Shown here piece by piece: positions 49,849-59,819 of a stretch of DNA of 64,000 nt (position 1 is the first letter of the stretch; each line of letters starts with the position of its first letter). Below the pieces are notes generated by a model. That model worked only from the letters and a program-made list of their open reading frames with translations. It made no database searches and had not been told where the DNA came from. Source of the stretch: an uncultured beta proteobacterium (GTDB lineage: Bacteria > Pseudomonadota > Gammaproteobacteria > Burkholderiales > Burkholderiaceae_C); NCBI GenBank assembly GCA_903938815.1, contig CAJAES010000078.1:1-64000 (forward strand). The letters run 5' to 3'. The position numbers and the translations under genes were made by a program.

Positions 49849-51501
49849 CTAGTCTTCGTGGGTGGCGTTGGCGCGGGCGCGCTCGCGCAGCTGGAACTTC
49901 TGGATCTTGCCGGTGCTCGTCTTCGGGATGTCCTCGAAGCGGATGTCCCGCGGCACCTTGTAGCCCGCCAGCAGCGTCTTGCAGTGCGCGATCAGTTCCG
50001 CAGCGGTGACGGTCGAACCGGGCTTCAGCTCGACGAAGGCCAGCGGCGCCTCGCCCCACTTCGGGTCGGGCCGGGCCACCACGGCGCAGGCCATCACGGC
50101 GGCATGCCGGTACAGCGCGTCCTCGACCTCGATGGAGCTGATGTTCTCGCCGCCGCTGATGATGATGTCCTTGCTGCGGTCCTTGATCTTCACGTAGCGG
50201 TCGGGTTCCAGCACGGCCAGGTCGCCGGTGTGGAACCAGCCGCCGGCGAACGCCTTGTCGGTGGCCGCCGGGTTCTTCAGGTAGCCCTTCATGACGATGT
50301 TGCCGCGGAACATGATTTCGCCCATGGTCTGCCCGTCGGCCGGCAGTTCGTCCAGTGTTTCCGGGTCGCGCACGGTCATGCCTTCCTGCAGCGGGTAGCG
50401 GACACCCTGCCGGCCGTTCAGCCGGGTCTGCTCCGAAAGGCTCTCGTCGGCCCAGGCACTGCGCTTCGTGGCCACGGCGGCAGGGCCGTAGACCTCGGTC
50501 AGCCCATAGACATGCGTGATGTCGAAGCCGATCTTCGCCATGCCCTCGATCATCGATGCCGGCGGCGCCGCGCCGGCCACCATGCCGCGCACCTGCTGCC
50601 CGATGCCGGCCCGCAGCGCCGGGTCCGCGTGGATCAGCAGGTTGTGCACGATCGGCGCGGCGCAGTAGTGGTCCACGCCGTGTTCGCGCATCGCGCCCAG
50701 GATCGCGGGCGCCTCCACGCGGCGCAGGCACACATGCACGCCCGCCTGCAGCGCCACCGTCCAGGGAAAGCACCAGCCGTTGCAGTGGAACATCGGCAGC
50801 GTCCACAAGTAGCGCGGGAACTGAGGCATCGTCCAGGTGACGGCGTTGCAGACGGCGTTCAGGTAGGCGCCTCGATGGTGCGTCACCACGCCCTTGGGGT
50901 CGCCGGTGGTGCCGCTGGTGTAGCTGACCGCGATGGCGTCCCACTCGTCGGCTGGGCCTTCCAGGCGCGGCAACGGGTCATGCGCTGCCAGCAGGGCCTC
51001 GTATTCGTGGTCGCCTACGGGCTCGCCGGGGCCGGTGAATTCGGTGTCGGCCACGTCGATGACGACGACCCGGCGACCGTGCACGTCGCGCAGCAGGCGC
51101 AGCGCCTCGGCCATGACGGGCGCGAATTCCCGGTCGGTGATCAGCACCTGCGCTTCGCAGTGGTTCATCTGCCAGGCGAGCAAAGGAGCGTCCAGCCGGG
51201 TGTTCAGCGTGTTCAGCACCGCGTTCAGGGCGGGCACGGCGTAGTGCGCCTCCACCATTTCCGGCGTGTTGGGCAACATCACGCTGACCGTGCTGCCCCG
51301 GGCCACACCCAGCGCCCGCAGGGCCGCCGCCAGCCGGGCGGAGCGGTCCCTCAACTGCGACCAGTCATAGCGCCGCGCGCCATGGATGACGGCGGGCAGG
51401 TCACCGAAGATCTCGGCGCTGCGCTCGACGAAGGCCACCGGGCTCAAGGCGGCGAAGTTGGCCGCGTTGCGGTCCAGGTGAGAATCGTAAATGCTACTCA
51501 T
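49849..51501 (-). CDS. Medium-chain-type acyl-CoA synthetase
   Basis: AMP-forming acyl-CoA ligase of 550 aa. P-loop SYTSGTTGDPKGVVTHH, THVYGLTEVYGP, WFHTGDLAVLEPDRY, and the C-terminal catalytic Lys region KTSTGKIQKFQLRE are intact. The in-frame sequence continues open upstream, but the real start is MSSIYDSHLDRN, since the region beyond overlaps the antisense diguanylate cyclase gene. Forms an operon with the hydratase-like gene. Confidence 0.93.
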   Translation of the reverse strand: MSSIYDSHLDRNAANFAALSPVAFVERSAEIFGDLPAVIHGARRYDWSQLRDRSARLAAALRALGVARGSTVSVMLPNTPEMVEAHYAVPALNAVLNTLNTRLDAPLLAWQMNHCEAQVLITDREFAPVMAEALRLLRDVHGRRVVVIDVADTEFTGPGEPVGDHEYEALLAAHDPLPRLEGPADEWDAIAVSYTSGTTGDPKGVVTHHRGAYLNAVCNAVTWTMPQFPRYLWTLPMFHCNGWCFPWTVALQAGVHVCLRRVEAPAILGAMREHGVDHYCAAPIVHNLLIHADPALRAGIGQQVRGMVAGAAPPASMIEGMAKIGFDITHVYGLTEVYGPAAVATKRSAWADESLSEQTRLNGRQGVRYPLQEGMTVRDPETLDELPADGQTMGEIMFRGNIVMKGYLKNPAATDKAFAGGWFHTGDLAVLEPDRYVKIKDRSKDIIISGGENISSIEVEDALYRHAAVMACAVVARPDPKWGEAPLAFVELKPGSTVTAAELIAHCKTLLAGYKVPRDIRFEDIPKTSTGKIQKFQLRERARANATHED

Positions 51502-51571
51502 GCGGGCGCGCTCCGAATCGTTTCTCGCAAATCCTAAAGAACGGTCTGCGAGAGCCGACAATCCTAAGGCC

Positions 51572-53461
51572 ATGCGCTTATTCGCCCTCCTCGCCATCCT
51601 GCTGCTGTGCGCCCTGCCGCCAGCCGCGGCGATGCCGTCTGCCGTCGAATCGCTTCTGATGCAAGCGGATGACGACCCGCGCAAGGCACTCGACGACATC
51701 CAGCGCCAGATTTCAGCCGCGGCGACCCGCAAGGACGGCGAAGCGCGGTTCTGGTGGATGCTGGCGGCGGCCCGGGTCCAGGCCAAGCTGGAGCGGCACG
51801 GCGATGCGGAAGCCAGCGCGGCCGGCGCGGCCGCCTTGCTGAACGACATTCCGGGCGTGGCCGAGAAGCACCGACTGTGGCTGCAGTTCGTGCAGCTCGA
51901 CGCAAGCGCGGGTACGTCCGAGGAAAGCCGGCAACTGCCGGTGCTGCTGCGGGTGCGCCAGCGGGCCGAAGCGCTGGGCGAGGCGCGGCTGGTCTGCGAA
52001 GCGCGTGGGCTGGAACTGTGGTTCCTGCTGAACCTGCGCAGCGACGACGAGGCCTGGCTGGCGGCCGAGGGCCAGGAACGCTGCGGGCTCCAGCTCGGCT
52101 GGCCGGAACAGGTGGCCTCCGCGCAGCTGTCGTTCGCGACGCTGGCGCGCAATCGCCTGGCAGACGGTTCATCCGGGCAGAGCCCGGAACAGCATCTGGC
52201 ACGCGCACTGGAGGTTCTGGGCGACCGGCCCGCTCGCTTTCTGCGCAGCCTGGTCGAATGGGAGGCGGGCATCAGCCTGCGCCACCGCCGCGCGCTGGAA
52301 CAGGCGCTCGAGCGCCTGCAGCGTGCGCGCCTGCTGAGCCAGGAACTGAACGACGATGCCGGGGTAGCGGCCGCCAACCTCGAAGTCGCCGCCGTGCTGA
52401 CCGAGATCGGCCGGCCGGCCGAGGCGCTGCCCCTGTTGGGCGAGGCCCACCGGCTTCTGGCGGCGGGCGGCGAAGGCGACCTGGCCTTCCGGTTGCCCCG
52501 TATCCTCGAACTCAACATCCTGGCGCTCGCGAAGCTCGGGCGTGCGCAGGTGCTGGATGAAGTCGACCGCGCGCGCGTCTGGCTCGGTCGCGAGCCAGAC
52601 GCCATCGACCGTGCCCGGCTCCAGAACGCGATGGCCCAGGGTCTGGCATCGCAGGGTCGGCATGCCGCCGCCTACGACATGCTTCGCTCTTCGATGGCCA
52701 GCGAACAGGCATCTCGGTCCGCGGCCCGCGATTCGCAGGTGCTGCGCCTGCAGGCCCGCTACGACACGGCACGGCGCGACGCCGAGAACGCCGAACTGAA
52801 GTTGCGCAGCGAGGCTTCGCGCCTGCAGGCGCAATCCGAAGCCGACCGCAGCCGCACGCTGTCTGCCGGGCTGGTGGCATTCGGCGCGCTGGCCCTGCTG
52901 GGCTTCACGTTCGGCGGGCGCGAACTGTCCCGTCGCCGCCGCATGGCGGCGCTGGCGATGCGCGACGAACTCACCGGGCAGCCGAACCGGCGCGCCGTGC
53001 AGGCCTATGCGCAGGAGCAGTTCGAGCAGGCCGGGCGCCTCGGGCTGCCATTCGCGATCGCCTTCATCGACTTCGATCACTTCAAGCAGGTCAACGATGT
53101 CTACGGGCATCCGGCCGGCGACGCCGTGCTGCGCGCATTCGCTCAGGCCGCTGGCGGCGTCCTGCGCGGGCAGGACCGTCTCGGCCGCTGGGGCGGCGAA
53201 GAGTGGCTGCTCGTGATGCCCGGCACCAGGCTCGCGGAAATCGATTCGGTCTTCGAGCGCCTGCGCGAGCGTTTCGCGATCACGCTGGTGCCGGGCCAGC
53301 CGGCGGCGGCGCGCTGCACCTTCTCGATGGGTGCGGCCGAACTCGGACCGGACTCGACGACCCTCGAAGCCATGATCGAGGCCGCCGACCGCGCGCTGTA
53401 CCGCGCCAAGGCAGACGGCAGGAACAGGCTGGTCAACGCGCCTCTGCCCGTGGCGGCCTGA
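51572..53461 (+). CDS. TPR-like diguanylate cyclase
   Basis: Predicted cyclic-di-GMP synthase, 629 aa. Signal-like N-terminus MRLFALLAILLLCALPPAAA, an extended helical-repeat (TPR-like) sensor region to about 410, a coiled-coil stretch, one transmembrane helix near 430-450, then a GGDEF domain. The active site reads GGEEW (541-545), an accepted active variant, and an inhibitory RxxD site (R532-D535) precedes it by the usual five residues. Start at MRLFALL; upstream in-frame bases overlap the neighbour. Nine bases before the hybrid kinase gene. Confidence 0.9.
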   Translation: MRLFALLAILLLCALPPAAAMPSAVESLLMQADDDPRKALDDIQRQISAAATRKDGEARFWWMLAAARVQAKLERHGDAEASAAGAAALLNDIPGVAEKHRLWLQFVQLDASAGTSEESRQLPVLLRVRQRAEALGEARLVCEARGLELWFLLNLRSDDEAWLAAEGQERCGLQLGWPEQVASAQLSFATLARNRLADGSSGQSPEQHLARALEVLGDRPARFLRSLVEWEAGISLRHRRALEQALERLQRARLLSQELNDDAGVAAANLEVAAVLTEIGRPAEALPLLGEAHRLLAAGGEGDLAFRLPRILELNILALAKLGRAQVLDEVDRARVWLGREPDAIDRARLQNAMAQGLASQGRHAAAYDMLRSSMASEQASRSAARDSQVLRLQARYDTARRDAENAELKLRSEASRLQAQSEADRSRTLSAGLVAFGALALLGFTFGGRELSRRRRMAALAMRDELTGQPNRRAVQAYAQEQFEQAGRLGLPFAIAFIDFDHFKQVNDVYGHPAGDAVLRAFAQAAGGVLRGQDRLGRWGGEEWLLVMPGTRLAEIDSVFERLRERFAITLVPGQPAAARCTFSMGAAELGPDSTTLEAMIEAADRALYRAKADGRNRLVNAPLPVAA

Positions 53462-53470
53462 CCTGGCCGA

Positions 53471-55738
53471 GTGCCTCGCCTGAATACGCCCTTCGTCAAG
53501 GATCACGATCCGGTCCAAGACCTGCTGGCATGGCTTCGAAGCCAGCAGTTCGCCTTGGCGGAGTCTCTCGCTGGCGAGTTGCTGGCCACGGCGACCACTG
53601 CCCAGCGGCCTGCACTCGAAGCCTGTCGTCAACTGGCGGGTTGGCTGGGGCCCGCGCTTTCGGGCAAGGGCGAGCCAGGCCTGCCACACGCGATCGCGAG
53701 CGTCACCGTGCTCGAACGCGAGGGCTACGGGGCGGATCTTGCCTGGACCTGTTCCGCCGTCGGCTTCTGCATGGGGTTGCTCGGCCACGTCGAGGCCGGA
53801 ATGCAATGGATCGAGCGGGCCATCGGCAGCGCCCGCAGAGGCAGCGATCTGTCAGACTTGAGCTCGGCGCTGGGCGACAAGGCATCCCTGCTGACGCTCC
53901 TGGGCAGCTACGACCGGGCCCTGTCTGTTCATGCCGAAGTGGGCAAGATCGCACGTGACCTGGACGACTTCAACTGGATCGCGCATGACAACAATTTCGC
54001 GGCCTGCAGCATTCTCGCGGCCCGCGAGTTGCCGGAATGCGACCCTCGCCGTCCGGTGCTCGCATCGCACGCCCTCGATCTCGTCACCGGCGCCCTGCAG
54101 GCTCTGGAGCCGGGTCGTCAGACCTGGGAATCTGGCTGGTCCCTGAGCAACCGGGGTCACGCACTCCGGATTCTGCAGCGGTGCGACGAGGCACAGGCCG
54201 CCTACGAGCTGGCCCTCTCGATGACTGAAGTCCGCGGCCGGTACCTGACCGACGCGGCGGGCAATCTCGCCGCACTCTTGACGGACCGCGGCCGCCACTT
54301 TGACGCGCAGCGCTGGCTGGACGTCGCTCTCGCGAATGCAGATGCATCTTTGCATGACGTGTCCTTCGACCTCATCCTGGAGACACAGGCCCGGCTGCAC
54401 GCCGCCGCCGGACGGGCAGCCGAAGCGCTGGCATCGTCGGAACAGCGTCATCACCGCTTGCAGCGGCGCTACCGCCTGCGCGTGGAGAACTCTCTCTCCG
54501 ACGAGGTGATGCGCGAGTTGGAACACGCCCGGCACGCAGAACACAGCGCCAAGGAGCAGGCGCGCACCCTGCAGGCGACGTCGGCTGCAAAGACCGAGTT
54601 CCTGGCCCACATGAGCCACGAGATCCGCACCCCGATCCATGCGATCCTGGGTCTGGCGCAGCTTCTGGATGCCGAGGCCCTGGCACCAAGGCTGGCCGAG
54701 AAGGTGGCTGGCATCCTGGAGGCGGGCGACCTGCTGCAGCGCGTGGTCGACGACATTCTGGACCTCTCCAAGGTCGAGGCAGGGCAACTGCGGACGGAAT
54801 GCATTCCCTTCGCTGTCACCGAGGTGTTGGACCGCGTCGAACGCCTTCTAGGCCCGCAAGCCCGGGCCAAGGGGCTGGAGTTCATCGTGGATGCCACCGA
54901 GCTGAAAGGTCTGTGGCTGACTGGGGACCCGTACCGGATCGAACAGGTACTGGTGAACCTGGTCGGCAATGCCGTCAAGTTCACCGAACGTGGCCACATC
55001 GAGGTGCTGGCGACAAGAAGGGATCTCGCCAGCGGGCAAGTCGAACTGCGCGTTCAGGTTGCGGACACTGGCATCGGAATTTCGCCCGAGGTCATGGGCC
55101 GGTTGTTCCAGCCCTTCGTGCAGGCGCACAGCGGCGTGGCGCGGCAGTTCGGCGGCACCGGCCTCGGCTTGGCGATCTGCCAATCCGTCATCGAGCACCT
55201 GGGCGGCCGTATCGGCAGCGGCAGTGAAGAGGGGGTCGGAAGCCAGTTCTGGTTCGAGATTGCGCTTCCCCGGTCCGAACCGGGGTTGGCGCCATCTTGC
55301 GCCGAAGCGCCCCGACGGGATGGGCAACCGCGGCTCCGGGGCCTGCGCGTGCTCGCGGTGGACGACAACCGCATCAATCAGCTCGTCGTCCGGCGGCTGC
55401 TGGAACGCGAGGGCGCCCTGGTGCGGCTGGGGCAACATGGCGGCGAAGCCCTGGCCATGCTGGCCGCCGAACCCGCAGGGTTCGACATCGTCCTGACGGA
55501 CATGCAGATGCCGGTGATGGACGGCCTGCAGGCGACACGCGCCATCCGCGCGGACGCGCGATGGGCCTCGCTTCCGGTCCTGGCCCTGACCGCCAGCACG
55601 ATGGCCCAGGACCTGGCGGCAGCCGAAGCGGCCGGCGTCACAGGGCACATGGCCAAGCCGATCAAGCTGGAGCGGCTGGTTGCCGCGCTGCTCAATTACG
55701 TGCCGCCCCAGGGCTCGAGCCCCAGCCTGCCGGGCTAG
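53471..55738 (+). CDS. Soluble hybrid histidine kinase with helical-repeat N-terminus
   Basis: Protein of 755 aa with no clear transmembrane segment. Residues 1-345 resemble helical repeats (TPR-like), then a short coiled coil, HisKA with H383 in AHMSHEIRTPIHAILGL, HATPase with LVNLVGNAVKFTERG, DTGIGISPEV and FGGTGLGLAICQS, and a C-terminal receiver with D677 in VLTDMQMPVMDGL and a K in HMAKPIK. No HPt domain, so phosphotransfer beyond the receiver needs another protein. GTG start with a weak ribosome site; co-transcription with the cyclase is likely. Confidence 0.87.
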   Translation: MPRLNTPFVKDHDPVQDLLAWLRSQQFALAESLAGELLATATTAQRPALEACRQLAGWLGPALSGKGEPGLPHAIASVTVLEREGYGADLAWTCSAVGFCMGLLGHVEAGMQWIERAIGSARRGSDLSDLSSALGDKASLLTLLGSYDRALSVHAEVGKIARDLDDFNWIAHDNNFAACSILAARELPECDPRRPVLASHALDLVTGALQALEPGRQTWESGWSLSNRGHALRILQRCDEAQAAYELALSMTEVRGRYLTDAAGNLAALLTDRGRHFDAQRWLDVALANADASLHDVSFDLILETQARLHAAAGRAAEALASSEQRHHRLQRRYRLRVENSLSDEVMRELEHARHAEHSAKEQARTLQATSAAKTEFLAHMSHEIRTPIHAILGLAQLLDAEALAPRLAEKVAGILEAGDLLQRVVDDILDLSKVEAGQLRTECIPFAVTEVLDRVERLLGPQARAKGLEFIVDATELKGLWLTGDPYRIEQVLVNLVGNAVKFTERGHIEVLATRRDLASGQVELRVQVADTGIGISPEVMGRLFQPFVQAHSGVARQFGGTGLGLAICQSVIEHLGGRIGSGSEEGVGSQFWFEIALPRSEPGLAPSCAEAPRRDGQPRLRGLRVLAVDDNRINQLVVRRLLEREGALVRLGQHGGEALAMLAAEPAGFDIVLTDMQMPVMDGLQATRAIRADARWASLPVLALTASTMAQDLAAAEAAGVTGHMAKPIKLERLVAALLNYVPPQGSSPSLPG

Positions 55739-57018
55739 CGGCTGGCGATGTCCAGGGCCTGATCGACGTCCCAGAGGATGTCGTCGATGTGCTCCAGGCC
55801 CACCGAGATGCGGATCATGTCCGGCTTCACGCCGGCGGCCAGTTGCTGCGCGTCGTCGAGCTGGCGGTGCGTGGTGCTCGCGGGGTGGCTGATGAGCGTG
55901 CGCGTGTCGCCGATGTTGACGAGGTGGCTCATGAACTGCGCGCCCTCGATGAACTTCACGCCAGCGGCGGCCCCGCCCTTCACGCCGAAGGCCAGCAGGC
56001 CCGAGCCGCCGCGCATCTGGCGCAGCATCAGCGCATGCTGCGGGTGCTCTGGCAGGCCCGGGTAGCTGACCCAGGAAACCCGTGGGTCGTCCTGCAGGAA
56101 CCTGGCCACCGCCAGCGCGTTGGCGCAATGCCGCTCCATGCGCAGCGGCAGCGTCTCGACCCCCTGCAGGATCTGCCAGGCGCTCATCGGGCTCAGCGCG
56201 GCGCCGAAGACCCGCAGCGCCTCCATGCGGCAGCGCATCGTGAAGCCGAAGTCGCCGAAAGTCTCGTAGAACTTCACGCCGTGATACCCGGGCGAAGGCT
56301 CCGTCATGCCGGGGAACTTGCCGTTGTCCCAGGGGAATCGGCCACCCTCCACGATGACGCCGCCGAGCGTGGTGCCGTGCCCCGCCAGGTACTTGGTGGC
56401 CGAGTGCACGACGATGTCGGCCCCCAGCGCCAGCGGGTTGCACAGTGCGGGGCTCGGCACGGTGTTGTCGATGATCAGCGGCAGGCCGTGGGCGTGCGCC
56501 ACCTCGGCCACGGCAGCGATGTCCAGCACCACCAGGCTCGGGTTGCCCAGGCTCTCGGCGAAGACAGCGCGCGTGTTCGGCCGGATGGCGGCGGCAAAGG
56601 CAGTGGGGTCTGTCGCCTCGACGAACGTGGTCTCGATGCCGAACTTGCGCAGGTTCACGGCCAGCATCGTCACGCTGCCGCCGTACAGCGCACCCGCCGC
56701 CACGACATGGTCGCCGGCCTGCAGCAGCGTCATCAGGGCCATGGCCTCGGCAGCCATACCCGAGGCGGATGCCACGGCCGCTCGCCCGCCCTCCAGCGCC
56801 GCGACCCGCTCTTCCAGGGCCGCCACGGTGGGGTTGCTCAGCCGTGAATAGACGTTGCCGAAGGTCTGCAGGTTGAACAGGCTGGCCGCGTGGTCGGCCG
56901 AGTCGAAGACGAAGCTCGTCGTCTGGTAGATGGGCAAGGCACGGGCGCCGGTCGCGGCGTCGGGGATCTGGCCCGCATGAATGGCCAGGGTCTCGGGGCG
57001 GAACTGACGGTCGGCCAT
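55735..57018 (-). CDS. metY: O-acetylhomoserine sulfhydrylase-type PLP enzyme
   Basis: Cys/Met metabolism PLP enzyme of 427 aa that makes homocysteine from O-acetylhomoserine and sulfide. MADRQFRPETLAIHAGQ at the start, YSRLSNPTVAALEERVAALEGG, and the PLP lysine in VVHSATKYLAGHGTTLGG. Length favours MetY over MetZ (about 400). The stop overlaps the convergent kinase stop (TAG and CTA within 55735-55738). The start overlaps the preceding gene stop by one base. Confidence 0.9.
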   Translation of the reverse strand: MADRQFRPETLAIHAGQIPDAATGARALPIYQTTSFVFDSADHAASLFNLQTFGNVYSRLSNPTVAALEERVAALEGGRAAVASASGMAAEAMALMTLLQAGDHVVAAGALYGGSVTMLAVNLRKFGIETTFVEATDPTAFAAAIRPNTRAVFAESLGNPSLVVLDIAAVAEVAHAHGLPLIIDNTVPSPALCNPLALGADIVVHSATKYLAGHGTTLGGVIVEGGRFPWDNGKFPGMTEPSPGYHGVKFYETFGDFGFTMRCRMEALRVFGAALSPMSAWQILQGVETLPLRMERHCANALAVARFLQDDPRVSWVSYPGLPEHPQHALMLRQMRGGSGLLAFGVKGGAAAGVKFIEGAQFMSHLVNIGDTRTLISHPASTTHRQLDDAQQLAAGVKPDMIRISVGLEHIDDILWDVDQALDIASR

Positions 57019-57485
57019 CAGACGGGTCTCCGTGCCGAGATGACCCGCGTGTTCACGCCGGCCCAGTTCAGGCCGCCGAAAAGCCGCGCATGCTCGATCT
57101 TCGTGCAGCGGTTCATCACGCTGTCCAGGCCAGCGGCCCGCACGGCGGCGTCCGCCTCGGCGTTGGCCACGCCGATCTGTTGCCACAGGCACTTCGCGCC
57201 CATGCGGATGGCCTGCTCGGCGATGGGGCCGACGTCCTCGCTGCGGCGGAACACATCGACCATGTCCACGGGCTCGGTGATGTCGGCCAGGCTGGCGAAC
57301 ACCGGCTCGCCCAGGATCTGCCCGCCCGCGTAGCGCGGGTTCACGGGGATCACGCGATAGCCGTGCTCCTGCAGGTATTTGGCCACGAAGAAGCTGGGGC
57401 GGTGCCACTCGGCCGACAGCCCCACCACGGCCACGGTGCGGCAGGTCTTCAGGATTCGGCGCAGGCTCGCGATGTCGTCGCTCAT
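57018..57485 (-). CDS. CoA-binding domain protein (YccU-like)
   Basis: Protein of 155 aa with a Rossmann-like CoA-binding domain: MSDDIASLRRILKTCRTVAVVGLSAEWHRPS, YLQEHGYRVIPVNPRYAG and CLWQQIGVANAEADAAVRAAGLD. YccU-like proteins are found next to methionine genes in other bacteria; the role is unknown. It is upstream of metY by a TGATG overlap, so coupled. Confidence 0.9.
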   Translation of the reverse strand: MSDDIASLRRILKTCRTVAVVGLSAEWHRPSFFVAKYLQEHGYRVIPVNPRYAGGQILGEPVFASLADITEPVDMVDVFRRSEDVGPIAEQAIRMGAKCLWQQIGVANAEADAAVRAAGLDSVMNRCTKIEHARLFGGLNWAGVNTRVISARRPV

Positions 57486-57553
57486 GCGGAAACTGTAGCG
57501 TGGGGCGGAATGAAACATTTGGATCATTGCCGCAGTCTTGATACAGTCAGCGC

Positions 57554-58429
57554 ATGCACCCGCCCGAATCGGCCGCGCTCGAGCACACCATCGACCGCAA
57601 CTTCGACACCCTCAGCCCGGAGCTGCAGCGCGCGGCGCGCTGGCTGCGGCAGAACGGGCCCGCGGTGGCGCTGCACTCGATGCGCCAGTCGGCCCGGCTC
57701 GCGGGCGTGGCGCCGGCCACCATGACCCGCCTGGCCCGGCGCCTGGGCTACGCCGACTTCGACAGCCTGCGCCTGCCCTATGCCCGCCGCCTGGCGCCCA
57801 CCCATGCACCGGCCGCGCGCAGGAAACCCGGCGCAAGCGGCCTCGCGGCCGCGCTCGCCGCCTTGAACGGCACCCAGCGCGACCACGTGGCGGCCGTCCT
57901 GGCCCACAACCCGCCCGAGCGGCTGCAGGCTGCGGCGGCGGCGCTGCTGGCGGCGCCCCGCGTGGCCTTCCTGGGCATGCGCATCTCGCACGGCGCGGCC
58001 TTCCAGCTGAACTACGGCTACGGCCTGCTGGCCCCAAACGGCAGCCTGCTCACGGACCTCGGCGGCACGCTGTCCGACCAGCTGGCGCAACTCGGGCCGG
58101 GCACCGTGCTGGTGGCGATCAGCCAGTCGCCCTACACCCGGGCGGTGGTCGACGCCGTGGCGCAGGCGCGGGCCCAGGGTGCGGCCGTGCTGGCGCTCAC
58201 CGACAGCCCTCTGTCGCCCATCGGCCGCGACGCCGCTCACACCCTTCTGTACGGGGGCGGCTCCGAAGGCCTGCTCCACTCCACCTGCGGCGCCCTCGCC
58301 CTCATCGAGACCCTGCTCGCCGCCGTGGCGCACCAGGGCGGCGCACCGGTGCAAGCGCACTGGGCTGGCCGACAGCGCCAGCTCGCATCGGCCCGCGCCT
58401 ACTGGGAACAACCCAAGGACACACCGTGA
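57554..58429 (+). CDS. RpiR-family transcriptional regulator
   Basis: MurR/RpiR regulator of 291 aa. The N-terminal HTH_6 domain (about 8-80) has SMRQSARLAGVAPATMTRLARRLGY, and a C-terminal SIS sugar-phosphate or ligand-binding domain (about 115-265) has LLSDQLAQLGPGTVLVAISQSPYTRAVV. It is followed by an aminotransferase, TRAP transporter and racemase genes, so it probably controls them. Ligand unknown. Confidence 0.92.
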   Translation: MHPPESAALEHTIDRNFDTLSPELQRAARWLRQNGPAVALHSMRQSARLAGVAPATMTRLARRLGYADFDSLRLPYARRLAPTHAPAARRKPGASGLAAALAALNGTQRDHVAAVLAHNPPERLQAAAAALLAAPRVAFLGMRISHGAAFQLNYGYGLLAPNGSLLTDLGGTLSDQLAQLGPGTVLVAISQSPYTRAVVDAVAQARAQGAAVLALTDSPLSPIGRDAAHTLLYGGGSEGLLHSTCGALALIETLLAAVAHQGGAPVQAHWAGRQRQLASARAYWEQPKDTP

Positions 58430-59745
58430 CTTCCATCCTGCACCGACAGATCCGCCACACCCTTCCAGTCGCGGTCAGCGCGAAGGGCATCCGCATCCAG
58501 GACAGCCAGGGGCGCGAATACATCGACGCCAGCGGCGGCGCCGCCGTCTCCTGCCTGGGCCATGGCCACCCAGACGTGCTGGCCGCCATGCACGCACAGA
58601 CCGACCGCCTGGCCTACGCGCACACCAGCTTCTTCACCACCGAAGTGGCCGAGCAGCTGGCCGACCAGCTGGTCCGCACGGGCCCGGCCGGCACCAGCCA
58701 TGTGTACTTCGTCTCCGGCGGCTCGGAGGCCGTGGAGGCCGCGCTGAAGATGGCGCGCCAGTACTTCGTCGAGATCGGCCAGCCGCAGCGCGAGCACTTC
58801 ATCGCCCGCCGCCAGAGCTACCACGGCAACACACTGGGCGCGCTGGCCGTCAGCGGCAATGCGTGGCGGCGCCGCCAGTTCGCGCCGCTGCTGATCCCCG
58901 TGACGCACGTGTCGCCCTGCTACGAATACCGCGGCCGCGAGGCGGGGGAGACGCTGGAAGCCTACGGGCAGCGGCTGGTGGCCGAGCTCGCCGAGGCGAT
59001 CGACCAGCTGGGGGCAGGCAACGTCATCGCGTTCATCGCGGAGACGGTCGGCGGCGCTACGCAGGGCGCACCGACGCCTGTGCCGGGCTACCTGAAGGGC
59101 GTGCGCGAGCTTTGCACGCGGCACGGCATCCTGCTGATCCTCGACGAGGTGATGTGCGGCATGGGCCGTACCGGCACGCTGCACGCCTGCGAGGCCGAGG
59201 GCGTGGTGCCCGACCTGCTCGTCATCGCCAAGGGCCTGGGCGGCGGCTACCAGCCCATCGGCGCCGTGCTGGCGCAGCACCGGATCGTCGATGCCTTCGC
59301 GCAGGGCTCCGGGATGTTCCAGCACGGGCACACCTACCTCGGGCACCCGGTGGCCTGCGCGGCGGCGCTGGCCGTTCAGCAGGTGATTCACCGCGACGGG
59401 CTGCTGGCGCAGGTGCAGCGCCTGGGCCACGGCCTGCGCGAACGGCTGGTGGCGGCCTTCGGCGCGCACCCCAATGTCGGCGACATCCGCGGCCGGGGCC
59501 TGTTCCAGGCCATCGAGCTCGTGGCCGACCGCGCATCGAAGGAGACCTTCGACCCGGCTCGAAAGCTGCATGCCAGAATCAAGGCGGAAGCCATGGCACG
59601 AGGGTTGATGGTCTACCCGATGGGGGGCACCATCGACGGCTCCCGCGGCGACCATGTCCTGCTGGCCCCGCCCTTCATCGCCACGGACGACGACCTGGAC
59701 CAGATCGTCGAGCGGCTGGCGGCGGCGGTCGCCGCAGCCCTGTGA
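58426..59745 (+). CDS. Class III PLP-dependent aminotransferase
   Basis: Protein of 439 aa, GTG start (VTSILHRQIRHTLP) overlapping the regulator stop (GTGA). FVSGGSEAVEAALKMARQY, LILDEVMCGMGRTGTLHACEAEGV and the PLP-binding K269 in AKGLGGGYQPIGAVLA identify the class. Substrate not predictable; the family includes omega-amino-acid, taurine and gamma-aminobutyrate aminotransferases. Second gene of the TRAP cluster. Confidence 0.93.
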   Translation: MTSILHRQIRHTLPVAVSAKGIRIQDSQGREYIDASGGAAVSCLGHGHPDVLAAMHAQTDRLAYAHTSFFTTEVAEQLADQLVRTGPAGTSHVYFVSGGSEAVEAALKMARQYFVEIGQPQREHFIARRQSYHGNTLGALAVSGNAWRRRQFAPLLIPVTHVSPCYEYRGREAGETLEAYGQRLVAELAEAIDQLGAGNVIAFIAETVGGATQGAPTPVPGYLKGVRELCTRHGILLILDEVMCGMGRTGTLHACEAEGVVPDLLVIAKGLGGGYQPIGAVLAQHRIVDAFAQGSGMFQHGHTYLGHPVACAAALAVQQVIHRDGLLAQVQRLGHGLRERLVAAFGAHPNVGDIRGRGLFQAIELVADRASKETFDPARKLHARIKAEAMARGLMVYPMGGTIDGSRGDHVLLAPPFIATDDDLDQIVERLAAAVAAAL

Positions 59746-59819
59746 ACCCGGGAATTCCCCATCGCGCAACCCCATCCTGGCACGTATCGTGCTGAGTTCC
59801 CTGAAGGAGTGATCACCCC

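Noticed and set aside
51502..52605. In-frame upstream extension of the acyl-CoA synthetase to 918 residues
   Set aside because: The extra part is Ser/Arg/Ala-rich, overlaps the antisense diguanylate cyclase gene, and the normal family start is MSSIYDSHL.
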